Positions 11,233 to 21,900 of a stretch of DNA of 64,000 bases are shown piece by piece (position 1 is the first letter of the stretch; the number at the start of each line of letters is the position of its first letter). The DNA comes from Bradysia coprophila. Lineage: Eukaryota > Arthropoda > Insecta > Diptera > Sciaridae. The position numbers and the translations under genes are program-made. The notes below the pieces were generated by a model, which was not told the origin of the DNA, made no database searches, and was given only the letters and a program-made list of their open reading frames with translations. The stretch lies in the NCBI RefSeq assembly GCF_014529535.1, contig NC_050738.1, forward strand, positions 682,001 to 746,000. The letters run 5' to 3'.

Positions 11233-11522
11233 CTGTTTTGGAACGTGCTATCAACTGAATTTAAAGCTCTCTTGAAACGTGTGCAAACAACTGGTCGGAA
11301 CAAATTAATTTTAAAAATTGAATCCGTTAATATACTTCTTCGCTGACAATATGGGCTCGACCAATCCGTGCAGCGTTTACTTCCAATGAAAGAAGATCCA
11401 ATAAACAAATCAATACAAGGTGACATTTGTGCCATTTCTCTGTCATTTTAAGTTAATTAACTAACAAGTTGCATTGAAAATAAACACGAAAAAGTGACAA
11501 AATTTCCTAATCTTGTTTGGCT
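11233..11522. other. 5' flank of second ZAD gene
   Basis: Unremarkable sequence directly upstream of the ZAD/C2H2 gene. It presumably contains the promoter and leader; no core element was identified with confidence. Confidence 0.35.
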
Positions 11523-13687
11523 ATGGCTGAACGGATTCGTCGAAAGGATTTCGATCAAATTTGTCGCCTGTGTCTGGTGTACGCATCCGATAAAACAGAT
11601 CTATTTCCTCTGTACATAAGCGAAGCTAACATTCCTGGATTCTACGGTCGCTTCTTAAAAGAGTTCAAAGAAAGTTTACCGGAAGTTATCACGGCTTGTA
11701 TTGGCATTGAGGTGGGATCACATTGATGCTGATGAATTTGTGCATTCAGACAATCATTTGTTTCGCAGATCGATCCGTCCGAAAAACTGCCCTTAAGGAT
11801 ATGCTCCAATTGCGAAAGGCAGTTGATCGTGTCCAATCAGTTCCGACAAACGTGTTTACAATCCAATGAATATCTCATTAAATTACTGAAGACTGACGAG
11901 ATCGATGATTTTGATACAGACGACGATGTACCGCCCAATTCTTTGGTAAGTGTGTGCATGTCGATAAGAGGAGTCAAAATTGTCGGTCTAAGAACACTAA
12001 ACGAAACATAGGGTACACCGGTCTCCTGACATTGTACCAGTGCCTATTGTTCTTTCATTGAAGTTTGAATGAATGAACAAAAGGTCTCCCGACTACTGGT
12101 ACATACCCGGAGACTGTTGCCGTCACAACAACCAAGTGATATATGTTTACTGAAAAACGAATTTTCAACGTCTCCCTACAGGAATATCCGGAACTCATCA
12201 TTGTCGATAAAATCAAAGATGAATTCAAAGAGGAACAGATGGAAACGGATTCATCCTGTGATTCCGTTTGGGTGGATAACCTTAGCGATAATTTGCAAAC
12301 TGAAACGAATGTCCAAGACAAAATCGACGATGACGAAAAACCTGTGCTTTTAAGCACCGACAAAGATGTGATAAAGAAGTCTGCCACTAAGCGAACGAAA
12401 ACGATACCTTTGATTACACCATCAACGCCAATAGTACCTGTTGACTGTAACAATTCCGAGAAATCCCAGTCAAACATAGATGTGCCGAAGAGTACAGTCA
12501 AATATCACTACCCCAAGAAGCAGAAAATGTGCACAGTGTGTGGTAAGTTGGATGGGCCTTTTCCGTACATTAGAAACGAAAAGGTTTTGATTTCGGGAAA
12601 ATGCGAATTTCAGGAATAATTGTTGATCGACTGAGAGACCACATGCGAACGCATCCGGATGCATTGGAACACAAATGCACGTTATGTTCAAAGAAGTATT
12701 TGACCACGAAAGGACTCACCAAGCACATTAGGCACAAACATACAGAAGATAGGTAAGCGAAATGGTGATTGTTGGCTGTTGTGTGGATGCGATCACGTCG
12801 GTCATATGCACTTCCATTTTCCTGATGTAATTGATTGAGATCAAACCTTTGTTCTGCTCAGAGGATCTGCGTTGATTAAGTTAGCTTAGACATTGGTTTT
12901 GGTTTCTGTGACTATTCCGCTTGGGTTTCTGAACTCCTGTCATTTTCCCATAATGCCCATTGAAAAGAATGAAACTCCTTCTGATTGAAGTCCCATTCAC
13001 AAATTCCTTAGGAAGTCCACGAAGTGTTTAGGCTCCGATTTTCTCTATACATTTTGGTGTATGCAGTGGACGTGTGGGGCTGAAGATTATCGTAATTTAG
13101 GCGTAATTAGTAAACGATCCCTAACCGCCTTTATTTTCAGCTCAATAGAAATTAGTAACAACTCCGATGGCGACGGGGGTTGCAACCGAAATTTGTGGCA
13201 ATCGAATTTGCGCAAACGATTTCGGCAAATGGGCGAAACGTACATTGCTGTCGACGGTACCGAAAAAACTGGCCGAAGTGTTAAGCCGGCTACATGTCCC
13301 ATTTCGTGCTACCTGAAATGCCAGTCCAATGTCGACGAGGCACAACGAAGCGATATTCACAGATCGTTTTGGAAATTGACGGACAACGAAAAGGATCTCT
13401 TCTATGCGCAAAATGTTCGAAGGGTTACAGCTGCCCGCAAACGCACCAAAGCCGAACGTTCGCAACGATCGTTTTCGTTCACTTACTATTTCGATGTTTG
13501 CGAAAATGGTGAGCATTCGAGGCGAGTGCAGGTGTGTCAGAGGTTTTTCGTCGACACGCTCGACATATCGAAGGGGCGCGTTTATTACTATTTTCAAAAT
13601 ATTCACGATATCGTCAAGGGAGGGCCGACCATTGAACGGCATTTGAAGAAACGGAAAAGCAAAAGTGTTCCCCAGATGCGTCGATAG
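11523..13687 (+). CDS. ZAD/C2H2 protein, isoform with first terminal exon (A)
   Basis: Exons 11523-11711, 11769-11945, 12182-12542, 12614-12752 and terminal exon A 13141-13687; about 470 residues. The start is the ATG at 11523. The ZAD domain has Cys pairs CRLC (14-17) and CSNC (75-78). An acidic linker is followed by two C2H2-type fingers in exon 4: CTVCG...H-X3-H with a short spacing, and the canonical CTLC-X12-H-X4-H. Exon 4 ends in AG, leaving two bases. The acceptor at 13140 adds C and opens a frame to the stop at 13687. Exon A codes for a domain with CPISCYLKC, FWKL, VQVCQRFFVDTLDIS and a basic tail. A poly(A)-type ATTAAA is at 13689. Probably a DNA-binding regulator, by family. The common part is firm; use of this terminal exon rests on splice-site phase. 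Confidence 0.82.
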
Positions 13688-13910
13688 AATTAAAGAATCA
13701 TTTGGCAAACTTTCGGTGCTTTCATTTGGTCTTTCTTGTTTTAGTTGGCTGTTTGTCGATTCGTCGCTTCTCTTATTTCATCTCTGTTCCACTTGCCACC
13801 CTCCCAAGGCCTATCTGAATTGCGACCATATGAAACTTGCCTCTATTTTACTAACGAAAGTCGGACCCTTGCGTGACTTTTCTAACGATTTGCATATTTC
13901 TCTCTGCCAG

Positions 13911-14382
13911 AAATTTACATAATCCAACGCTCGCAGAACTGAGAACATTGGAAACGATAAAGAAATACCGAGGCGAAAGCTACATGTCCCGTGATGGCGT
14001 TGCTCGAAGTGGTAAATGCATGGGACCGCCGTGTAAACAATGCATTTACAAATGTTCCGTTCACATTTCGACTGAAGAGCGTACACAGCTTTTCAACAAT
14101 TACTACAATCTGGCCAGTATTCAGAAGCAGTGGCAATATATTGCTCGATGCATGCATCGCGGTTCACCGAAACAACAGAATCCGTCACAAAAGCGATGCA
14201 GGCTGAGTATTGAGTACTATTTTCAGTTAAATCACGGCCGGATACGTGTCTGTAAGACATTTTTTGTGCACACGTTGGGCATTAGTAATACGGCTATCAA
14301 AACGGCGCTTAGAAAGTGCAACTTAAAAGGTGAATTGATAGTGGGTGATAGACGCGGTAAATACAACAAAATACCAGCTTAG
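13911..14382 (+). CDS. Alternative terminal exon B of the ZAD/C2H2 gene
   Basis: The acceptor ...CTCTGCCAG at 13910 lets the phase-2 donor of exon 4 (12752) join here, forming AGA (Arg) and an open frame to TAG at 14382. This would give a protein of about 445 residues. The exon codes for the same domain as exon A in diverged form: GESYMSRDG, CKQCIYKC, IRVCKTFFVHTLGIS, ending in GDRRGKYNK. It has no start codon of its own that would include the whole domain, so it is best read as an exon and not a separate gene. AATAAA follows at 14415. It could also be skipped-into by splicing from exon A only if exon A had an internal donor, which I did not see. Confidence 0.75.
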
Positions 14383-14607
14383 CGTAACACTTGTAGAAGC
14401 GCTTCCATGCTTTGAATAAATGAGCTCAAAACGAAAATGTGTTTCACTGGTCCAGTGCTCAATATTCAAGTTGGATTGATTATCTGCCCCTCTTAGTCTC
14501 AGTTCTCTGTTGAAACTTCTCACACGCTACGACTTCTTTCCTTCATTCGCATAAATTCTCACAATTTTCGCTGTCACGATTAAAATCTTTCTCTGTTTCC
14601 GTTCAAG

Positions 14608-15139
14608 CGATCAGTCGTCCTGCGAATACGAATACTACTACAACAAACGTGGCGAAAGAACTGTTCGTAAGCCAGTCGCAAAACCACACAAATGGAAACG
14701 GAATGTGGCCAAGACGCAGCGTAACTTCGGGCAAAGGTACATAACAGCAAAGGGAATCGAAAAACCCGAGAAGAAATTGAAAGAGCCTTGCAACAGTATT
14801 TGTCGCATAAAGTGCACCACCAAAATTACGCACTCACAACGCGAAGAAATTTTCAAACATTTTTGGAGCATCTGCGATTTGACCCAGAAGCGAGCCTTTC
14901 TCATACGACACATCGAAATGGTGATACCGAAATATCGACGATCGAACGGTTTGAGGTCGTTGAACCATGCGTACTTTTTCGAAGTCGATGCGAAACGGAT
15001 TCAGGTGTGCAAAACGTTTTTCGTGAGGACGTTAGACATTAGCCACGTTTTCATTAAGACGGCGATCAGGAAATTTAATTCTGAAAAAGGGCATTTGGAG
15101 GGTGAACGTCGTGGCAAGTGTAGAAACATAAAAAAATAA
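14608..15139 (+). CDS. Alternative terminal exon C of the ZAD/C2H2 gene
   Basis: The acceptor ...CCGTTCAAG at 14607 is again in the phase needed by the exon 4 donor, forming AGC (Ser) and an open frame to TAA at 15139; the protein would be about 465 residues. The exon starts with an acidic/Tyr-rich stretch (CEYEYYYNKRG) and then a third copy of the domain: GQRYITAKG, CNSICRIKC, IFKHFW, IQVCKTFFVRTLDIS, GERRGK. Similarity to exon B is highest in the VCKTFFV-TL-IS segment. AATAAA signals overlap the stop (15135) and lie at 15174. Confidence 0.75.
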
Positions 15140-18100
15140 ATTTGTTCTGTTCATGTTCATGTAAGAAATACTTAATAAATGGAATGTGTGCCAACTCGCA
15201 ACCAGCAAAATTGAGTTTGTGATTTACTCTCTATTTGTAGTTAGATGATCAACATTTTTAACCCTTTCCAAACGCAACATTAGTCATTATCATTTTGCAG
15301 CTTCAGCTGATTGTCAGCTGATGCACTCATGCACACGTTGGCTATACATGTTTGGTTTACACTGCCGTACAAACACGTATAACCAGTTTTGTTTGAATAG
15401 GTGAACCAGCTGAAGCAAATTTCAGCTGAAACTTGATTGCCCTTTCCTGTACGTTTACGTTGCTATGTAAATATACAACCTTAGACAGCAATTAATGTAA
15501 AATATTATCAAAAATTTTCTTTGGTCTTTGACATCTTACAATAATTACTCTCTTGCTGGGATATTTGTAGTTGATGCGTCCGGTAAATTTCTGGTTCGAG
15601 TCGAAGGCGAGAACTATATTCACCATGTCGAAACAACCAATTTACCAGCAAGACAGTACAGTATTTGGTCTAATTGTGTCCAGAGAATGCGAAACTTCGG
15701 TTTTATGCGAAACAGGAACGACGTACTTTCAGGCCACAAGCAAACAAATAAAATTTTAGGTGGAATTTTGCATGACATCTGTCAATTGAATTATTTTGCA
15801 ATTGAGGTCAATTTTGGATATTTTTCTCGAGTTTTCGTCCCGTTGTATAAAAAGTTAATCTGCCATTTGTGACGCATTTCTATTTGAGTCTCGAAACTGT
15901 AAGTTTCACCCCCACTGATTTCAGTTCTTTTGTACGTGGATAAAGAAACTTGCGTCACACTTCCACAGTATGTGGGTTTTGGGCGATGATAACAGTTCTT
16001 ATGTAAGTCATCTTTTCAATCAAATTTCCATTAAAACATAGGGTTCTGCAGGATAGTACGATTGTAGCCACCTGTAAAACTCAGCTGAAAGACACGGCTG
16101 GACTCTTAAAACGGCCATAGAATCCAAACGAGCGACATTTGTGAAAAACCCGGAAACATGTGTCGACTAGAATCTACAACTCTATAACTTTGTCGTTTAA
16201 ACTTTAAATCTGCGATATTTTCCGAGTTATGGGTCACATACCTCAACAGCTTAAAACGCTCATAGCATCGAAATTATTACCTTTTATAAAAGTTCCTTCA
16301 ATTAAGGTTCTTAGAATTACGTCCACGACATACCCTGAAAATTTCAGCCAAATCCACCGAGTAATAGATTATTGTCAATGTCGTTTGAGCTGTCAAATAA
16401 GTTGTCATTTTCACAAAGCTAACCTCAAATCGAACAAAAAAAGTATTGGATGGTGAGATGCCACACAAATTTTCATACATTTCAAGGGGCGGCTCTGTGA
16501 ACGAAACATCTTTTGAGGTTAGCTTTGTGAAATTGACAACTCATTTGACACTTTTTGAGAGAAGAAACCGCTATTTGGCACTGATCTATTCAAAAGTTAA
16601 CTGTAAAAGTAACAAACTCACAAAGTAACAAAGGTTGGTAAAATCGATCTATATTTCAAAACGTATGAAAATCCGTTTCTTCATAGATATTTCCAAATTT
16701 TGAAATTTAATATCTCGGCCAAATCTAAACCTATTTTAACCAGTGATAGCTCCTTGAGCTCGTATGGACTGGACAACCATATTACAAACAAAATTGGGGG
16801 TGGTCATAGAAAAGGGGGAAAATCAAAAAGTTAGTGTATTATGTTCCTCAGTCCTACGGATTTTTTTTTAGTGTGTACGGACTTGCGTCACGGCTCTTCA
16901 CTAACGTGGAGCGAAGATACGGACCTGCTTTGGAAAATTGATCTGAGGCGAAATTGCCTAAAATCAATCGTACAAGTCACATACACAAATAACTGTTACA
17001 CGCATCATACTGCGAAAGACACAAAACAAAAAACAGAAATATAAGAGAGGTAGTTCCTTCCACGTACGCTTTCAAAAGAAAAAGATCATTTTCCAGCCTC
17101 AGAATCTCCAACCTGTAACATACGGCTATTCATCTGTTATCGATAACGACGACATAAATAATGACAAGCTCTTGATAATGTGGTTATTTATATAGTAAAA
17201 TGCATGTTAAAAAAATTGAAGTACAAGATTTGAAATCAAAAATATTTTGATCGATGGAAGTAATAGACGCGATAATAATACGGGTCATATATTTGCCGTC
17301 TGTAACAGGTTAAAAGTATGAACATCTCCTCCTAAAACATTCGTACACCTTTAGGGTATTCCGTTTCATGTGTAGAAGATTTTACTTATATTAGATCGAA
17401 AAAAGTAAGACTGTCGGTAGTGTGAACATTTCGAAATTTTACTTGCCTTTCGGCATTTTGCTCATCATCCAATCGACATGAACAATATAATCAACGGAGC
17501 GAGTCAGTAGAAATAAGTACGAAAAAAACCTGATCGACTGCAAATTCAACTGAAATTAACGAAGGTGGTTGTGATAAAGATTGATACAGTCGACAAAACA
17601 TGCAAAGTTTTTGCGCCTTACTGTTAGACGAAAAACCAGGGCCGCATTTAGAATCTGGGAAATGTATTTCCAACCAATTTTGCTATGAAAGAATACAACG
17701 AACTGAATAGAACGAACTTTAATTACGGAAATCGGACTGGAGTGTGCAGTGCAATCTGTTCAACCAAAGACCTAACAGAAGACTTAGTTCTAGCAAAAGC
17801 AACAACAAGACTGATATCAGTTTTTTCGAGTGATATGCTCGGTCTAACTTTTGCAAAAGGATTATTCAAATATTGACTCTGTGCTTCGATTTATCTGTCT
17901 ATTACGAATTTCCAACAAAAGTCGAAAGACTGAAAATACGCAAACGATCTCTGCGAACATGTCTATAGTCTATCGTATTGACTTGAGCAATCTTGTAAAG
18001 CTAATAGTTAAACAAGTCGTTTTATGCATATACATATATGACTATCACAAGTAAATATAGTCCAGTGTCAATAAATCGAAATCAATCAGATGATAGCAAA

Positions 18101-18935
18101 AATGACTCTGTTTATAATCAAACATCTGTTGTGTGTATCGTTAAACGAGCATATATATATATACATAAAAGCGACACAAAAGCATGTAACTGATCACCGA
18201 TCATACATCATGTATATGAACCATCACACCGTATAAAATTCCCAGGTATGCCTCATGCCGTGCTTACAGTAGTTTTATATCTCCAACTAAAATTGTATGT
18301 GGAAAGGTTATACATTTGTGTAAAATTATAAAATTGTTCTGCTGTTGTTGGCTGATTGAAAAATTTGAAGTTTCAATTCAATTTTGTATGTTGTTCGCGC
18401 GGGATCAACTCTCTCAGTGTAAGCAGCACATTTTTTTTTCTTGGTAAATTTTTGTTTTGGAGTGAAAAAAAAAGTTTTTTTTTTTTTTAAATTAAATAAA
18501 ACGACAAATTTGAATCAAATACGTAAAAATTTCCATGCAAACCACCACAGTCTGAAATTGGTGTCGCTATCGAGAAGATCCATCCGCAAACCGCATATTC
18601 ATAATTTTTTTGCGATTTTTTTGTTGTTGTCTTTTTTTACGTTTTGTTTTGTAAATTTCTACTTTTTTGGTGTGTTAACAGAAAAAAAAGTGTGAATTAC
18701 TTTGTATGTGAAACAATGTTACCAAATATTTTAGATTAACGAAGGAAAAAAAAAACCAGTCAATTCAGAAACTGGATAATTTAAATTTATTATTCTCCGT
18801 ATTTTCGTTGATTATAATGCGATTTGTTCAGTGTTAAGCAAAAGGAGTAAAAAAAAAACGAAGTTCAACCTCTCGTCGAGTGATAAATATAAATAATTTT
18901 TGTGATTTTCGTTTAAATAATTTAAGGAAATAAAA
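15140..18935. other. Intergenic region with scattered repeats
   Basis: No gene was recognised over 3.8 kb. It holds an imperfect inverted repeat (about 16385-16430 against 16505-16550, CACAAAGCTAACCTCAAA / TTTGAGGTTAGCTTTGTG), a fragment at 16846-16915 (CGGACTTGCGTCACGGC) that recurs at 40774-40905, and at about 17105-17330 a member of the GAAGTAAAAGATT / GATAACAGATG family seen in several other spacers. The last 500 bases are T-runs and A-runs leading to the transporter start and probably contain its 5' leader. Confidence 0.5.
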
Positions 18936-21900
18936 ATGGTTTTACTAACGGTACCGAAGCAGATACTGAGTGTCAATGGTAAGTTTAACGATACATGATG
19001 ATAACAATGTGTTCAATTCAACGAATGAAGAATTACAAACCAATTGAAGTGGCACTTCTAGAAGTGGTAGAAATTATGCGAAAAAGAAAATCTTAAAAGA
19101 ATTCTGTAGAATACAAAATTGGTGGAATGATTGAAACGTTTGTTTTTGGAGAATTGTACCGAATGCAGAGTAGATTAACACATTAATCATCCACTTTTGC
19201 TGATCAAAGATTGATTTAGGAATACGGAAAGGAGGTAGAAAATTTATTCTTGATATTTCGGGGCCTGCAGTACATTGTACAAAGTAACGGTGACCTTGAA
19301 GAAAAGTAAATAAAAAAGTGGATGCTTTTGAAACGTTTTTAACGATAATTGTTACTCAGTATCCCCTGATCTGGGAAAACTCGAAAAATTAAAATAATAA
19401 ATTTTTGAATACATAATGCCACATTTTTGGTTCTTCTCAGCCACTCTAAACTGGCTATTTTCATTGCGAGTGATGTAATGCTTTTATGATCATAATGTTC
19501 GAAAACTGCGAACTTTAGATCCCTCTGTTGCATATAGAACGTTCTATGAATCTCGGTGCGAAGTACTTTATTAGGATGATGATGTGTCATATTTAGACAT
19601 CCTAATAAAGTACTTCGAACTCGATGCCATAATAGTTATTTATACAACCGAGTGATAAATGCTTTTTAGGCACTAGATGTGAAGATTGTCACTCGGGGCC
19701 GTAGGCCAATACACATCGTAAGGCAACGGAAAGTCCTACTTTTTGTCACTTGTTGCGAAAATAACTATTATGCAACGCAGCATCATAATGTTCGAAAATT
19801 GCGGACTTTACATGACTCTTTTACATAAAACATTGTACAATTGTATGAATCTCAATGCAAAGTGCGGCTTCGTGCCACATTAACATTTACATCTAGTGCA
19901 GCACTTTACCCTCTATGTTATAAATAGCTATTTGGGCACTAAGAGGAATTTTTTATCTGTACCTTGAAAGGACTTCGACCCTAGGAACCAAAACCACTTT
20001 CAAAAAAATTCGTTGAAGCTTGTGTGGTTGGTGAAAGGTGATCAAAAACCGAAAACTTGCACATTTCTTACAAAAATTTCTCCAGTTACACGAGCCGTAC
20101 AGAGTCGTGTGGGGTGTCATTAGAAAGGTAATCACATGTACTATTGAGCCGAATAGAGACTGATTGGTTATAAAATTCATCGACACTGAAATATGTGCAC
20201 TTGAAGTTTTCAACCGAAGACTTAAACTGTTCTTACTGAAATTTCTCACAAAACGTACATGGGGTCATTGGAAAGGTAATTTTATGTGCTTTTGGACCAA
20301 AAAAGGTCCTATGTGGTTTGGATATATCTACGATGCAAGAAACGTTTAAGTACCCATATTTTATCGCATATGCATCCAAACCTCATAAGACCCGAAAGTA
20401 CATAAAATTACCTTTCCAATGACATCAGACAAGACCATGTAAGTTACGTGTACCTCGAGAAACTTCTGTAAGAACAGGGTAAGTTCTCAGTATTTTTCAG
20501 TTGAACACATATTTCAGTGTGGATGAATTTTAAATCCAATAAGTCCCTATTTGGCTCAATAGTACCTTAATAATGACATCCCACACGACACTGCACGGCT
20601 CGTGTAAAAGTGCAAGTTTTTGGTTTTTGATCACCTTTCACCAGCCACACGAGCTTCGAAGATTTTTTTTTTTTTTAAGTGGTTTTCCCTTCTAGGGTCG
20701 AATACCTTTCTTTTTCCTTAGTAGTTATCAGCCTACTCAGCTCAATCTAACAATTGTTGTCTTACCGCCATAAATATCTGTCCTACAGAAAAACCAATTT
20801 CTCAAACTATACAAAATCCTTGTGTGGACTACGTGGAAAGGCAATGTACCAAGGCAAAATTTAAGCAAGAAAGAGTTCGATGAAGAAGGTACATTCCAAT
20901 AGAGCTTGGAATCTCGTAAGGTTAACCTGAATTTGATTTATGTAATTTTACCTGACCTTAATTGACCTGAAACCTGTTCACTATTAGTAATCAGGTTAAA
21001 CCTAAACAATTGTTTGCAAAATACAGGTACGTGTGGCAGGTTTTTTTTCGAAAATCAGGTTCTTTTTTCTTAACGGTGTCATCCATAAATAACCCCATAT
21101 CCAAATAAAATAAAATTTATTTAAGCAAAAAACGCAATCATGGTACTCCCCACTAAGAACCCTTGTTTCAGACCTCCAAACTGATTGTCATAATTTTTCC
21201 GTAATTGGCTTTGGTGACTGGTGAGTCTTGATAGATTAGAATAGATAGATTAGATTGATAGACCTTGATAGATTTTCTTATATTTTCTCCGACGAATTAG
21301 CAATGTTCTTGCCGTATTTAAAAGTGAAGCTTCCATCTAATGTTATACTTACGCACCTTCTTTGCCATATGCCTTCTTTCTCATCTTGAGGACGCTAAGC
21401 TACGTTTCAGCAGGAACGAAACATTGAATTTGATGTGACGTTTGTCAGACCACCAAAGCCATCCATCAGTTTATTTGGCTTCAATTAAAATTTCCATTTT
21501 ATTGGAATTTAAAATAAAATAAGAGAAATAAACGAACTTCTGCACCGGCTGTGTAATTGTATGAAGATTTATTTTGTCAATAAATTTATTTAATAGAAAC
21601 ACAAATTTGCTTAGCAAATCTGATGACACATCGAAAATTTTCCAAATTCATACCTGCGTCCACAATATCATTCAAATAAAATTGGTTCAAAGCAATTACC
21701 GAAACCCCGCTTCAATCATTTATTTGGTATGCAAAGAACAACTTCACACACGAAAAACCACATTTACGAAAAATGTGAATCTCGAATTGTACTCTCGTTA
21801 TCGGGTAAAAGAGTTACGTTCATTTGCTGATTTTTACATTACGTTTAAAACGTCCGATGATGTGTGTTAAAACGGTGAACGATCGCCATTCAGTCAAAAA

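Noticed and set aside
13142-13708. 188-residue minus-strand open frame opposite terminal exon A
   Set aside because: Shadow of the coding exon; the plus strand has the phase-matched acceptor and a domain shared with exons B and C.
19559-19617. Perfect hairpin as a microRNA precursor
   Set aside because: The arms are perfectly matched but only 20 bases with a 19-base loop and little flanking pairing, unlike a typical precursor; more likely remains of a foldback element.
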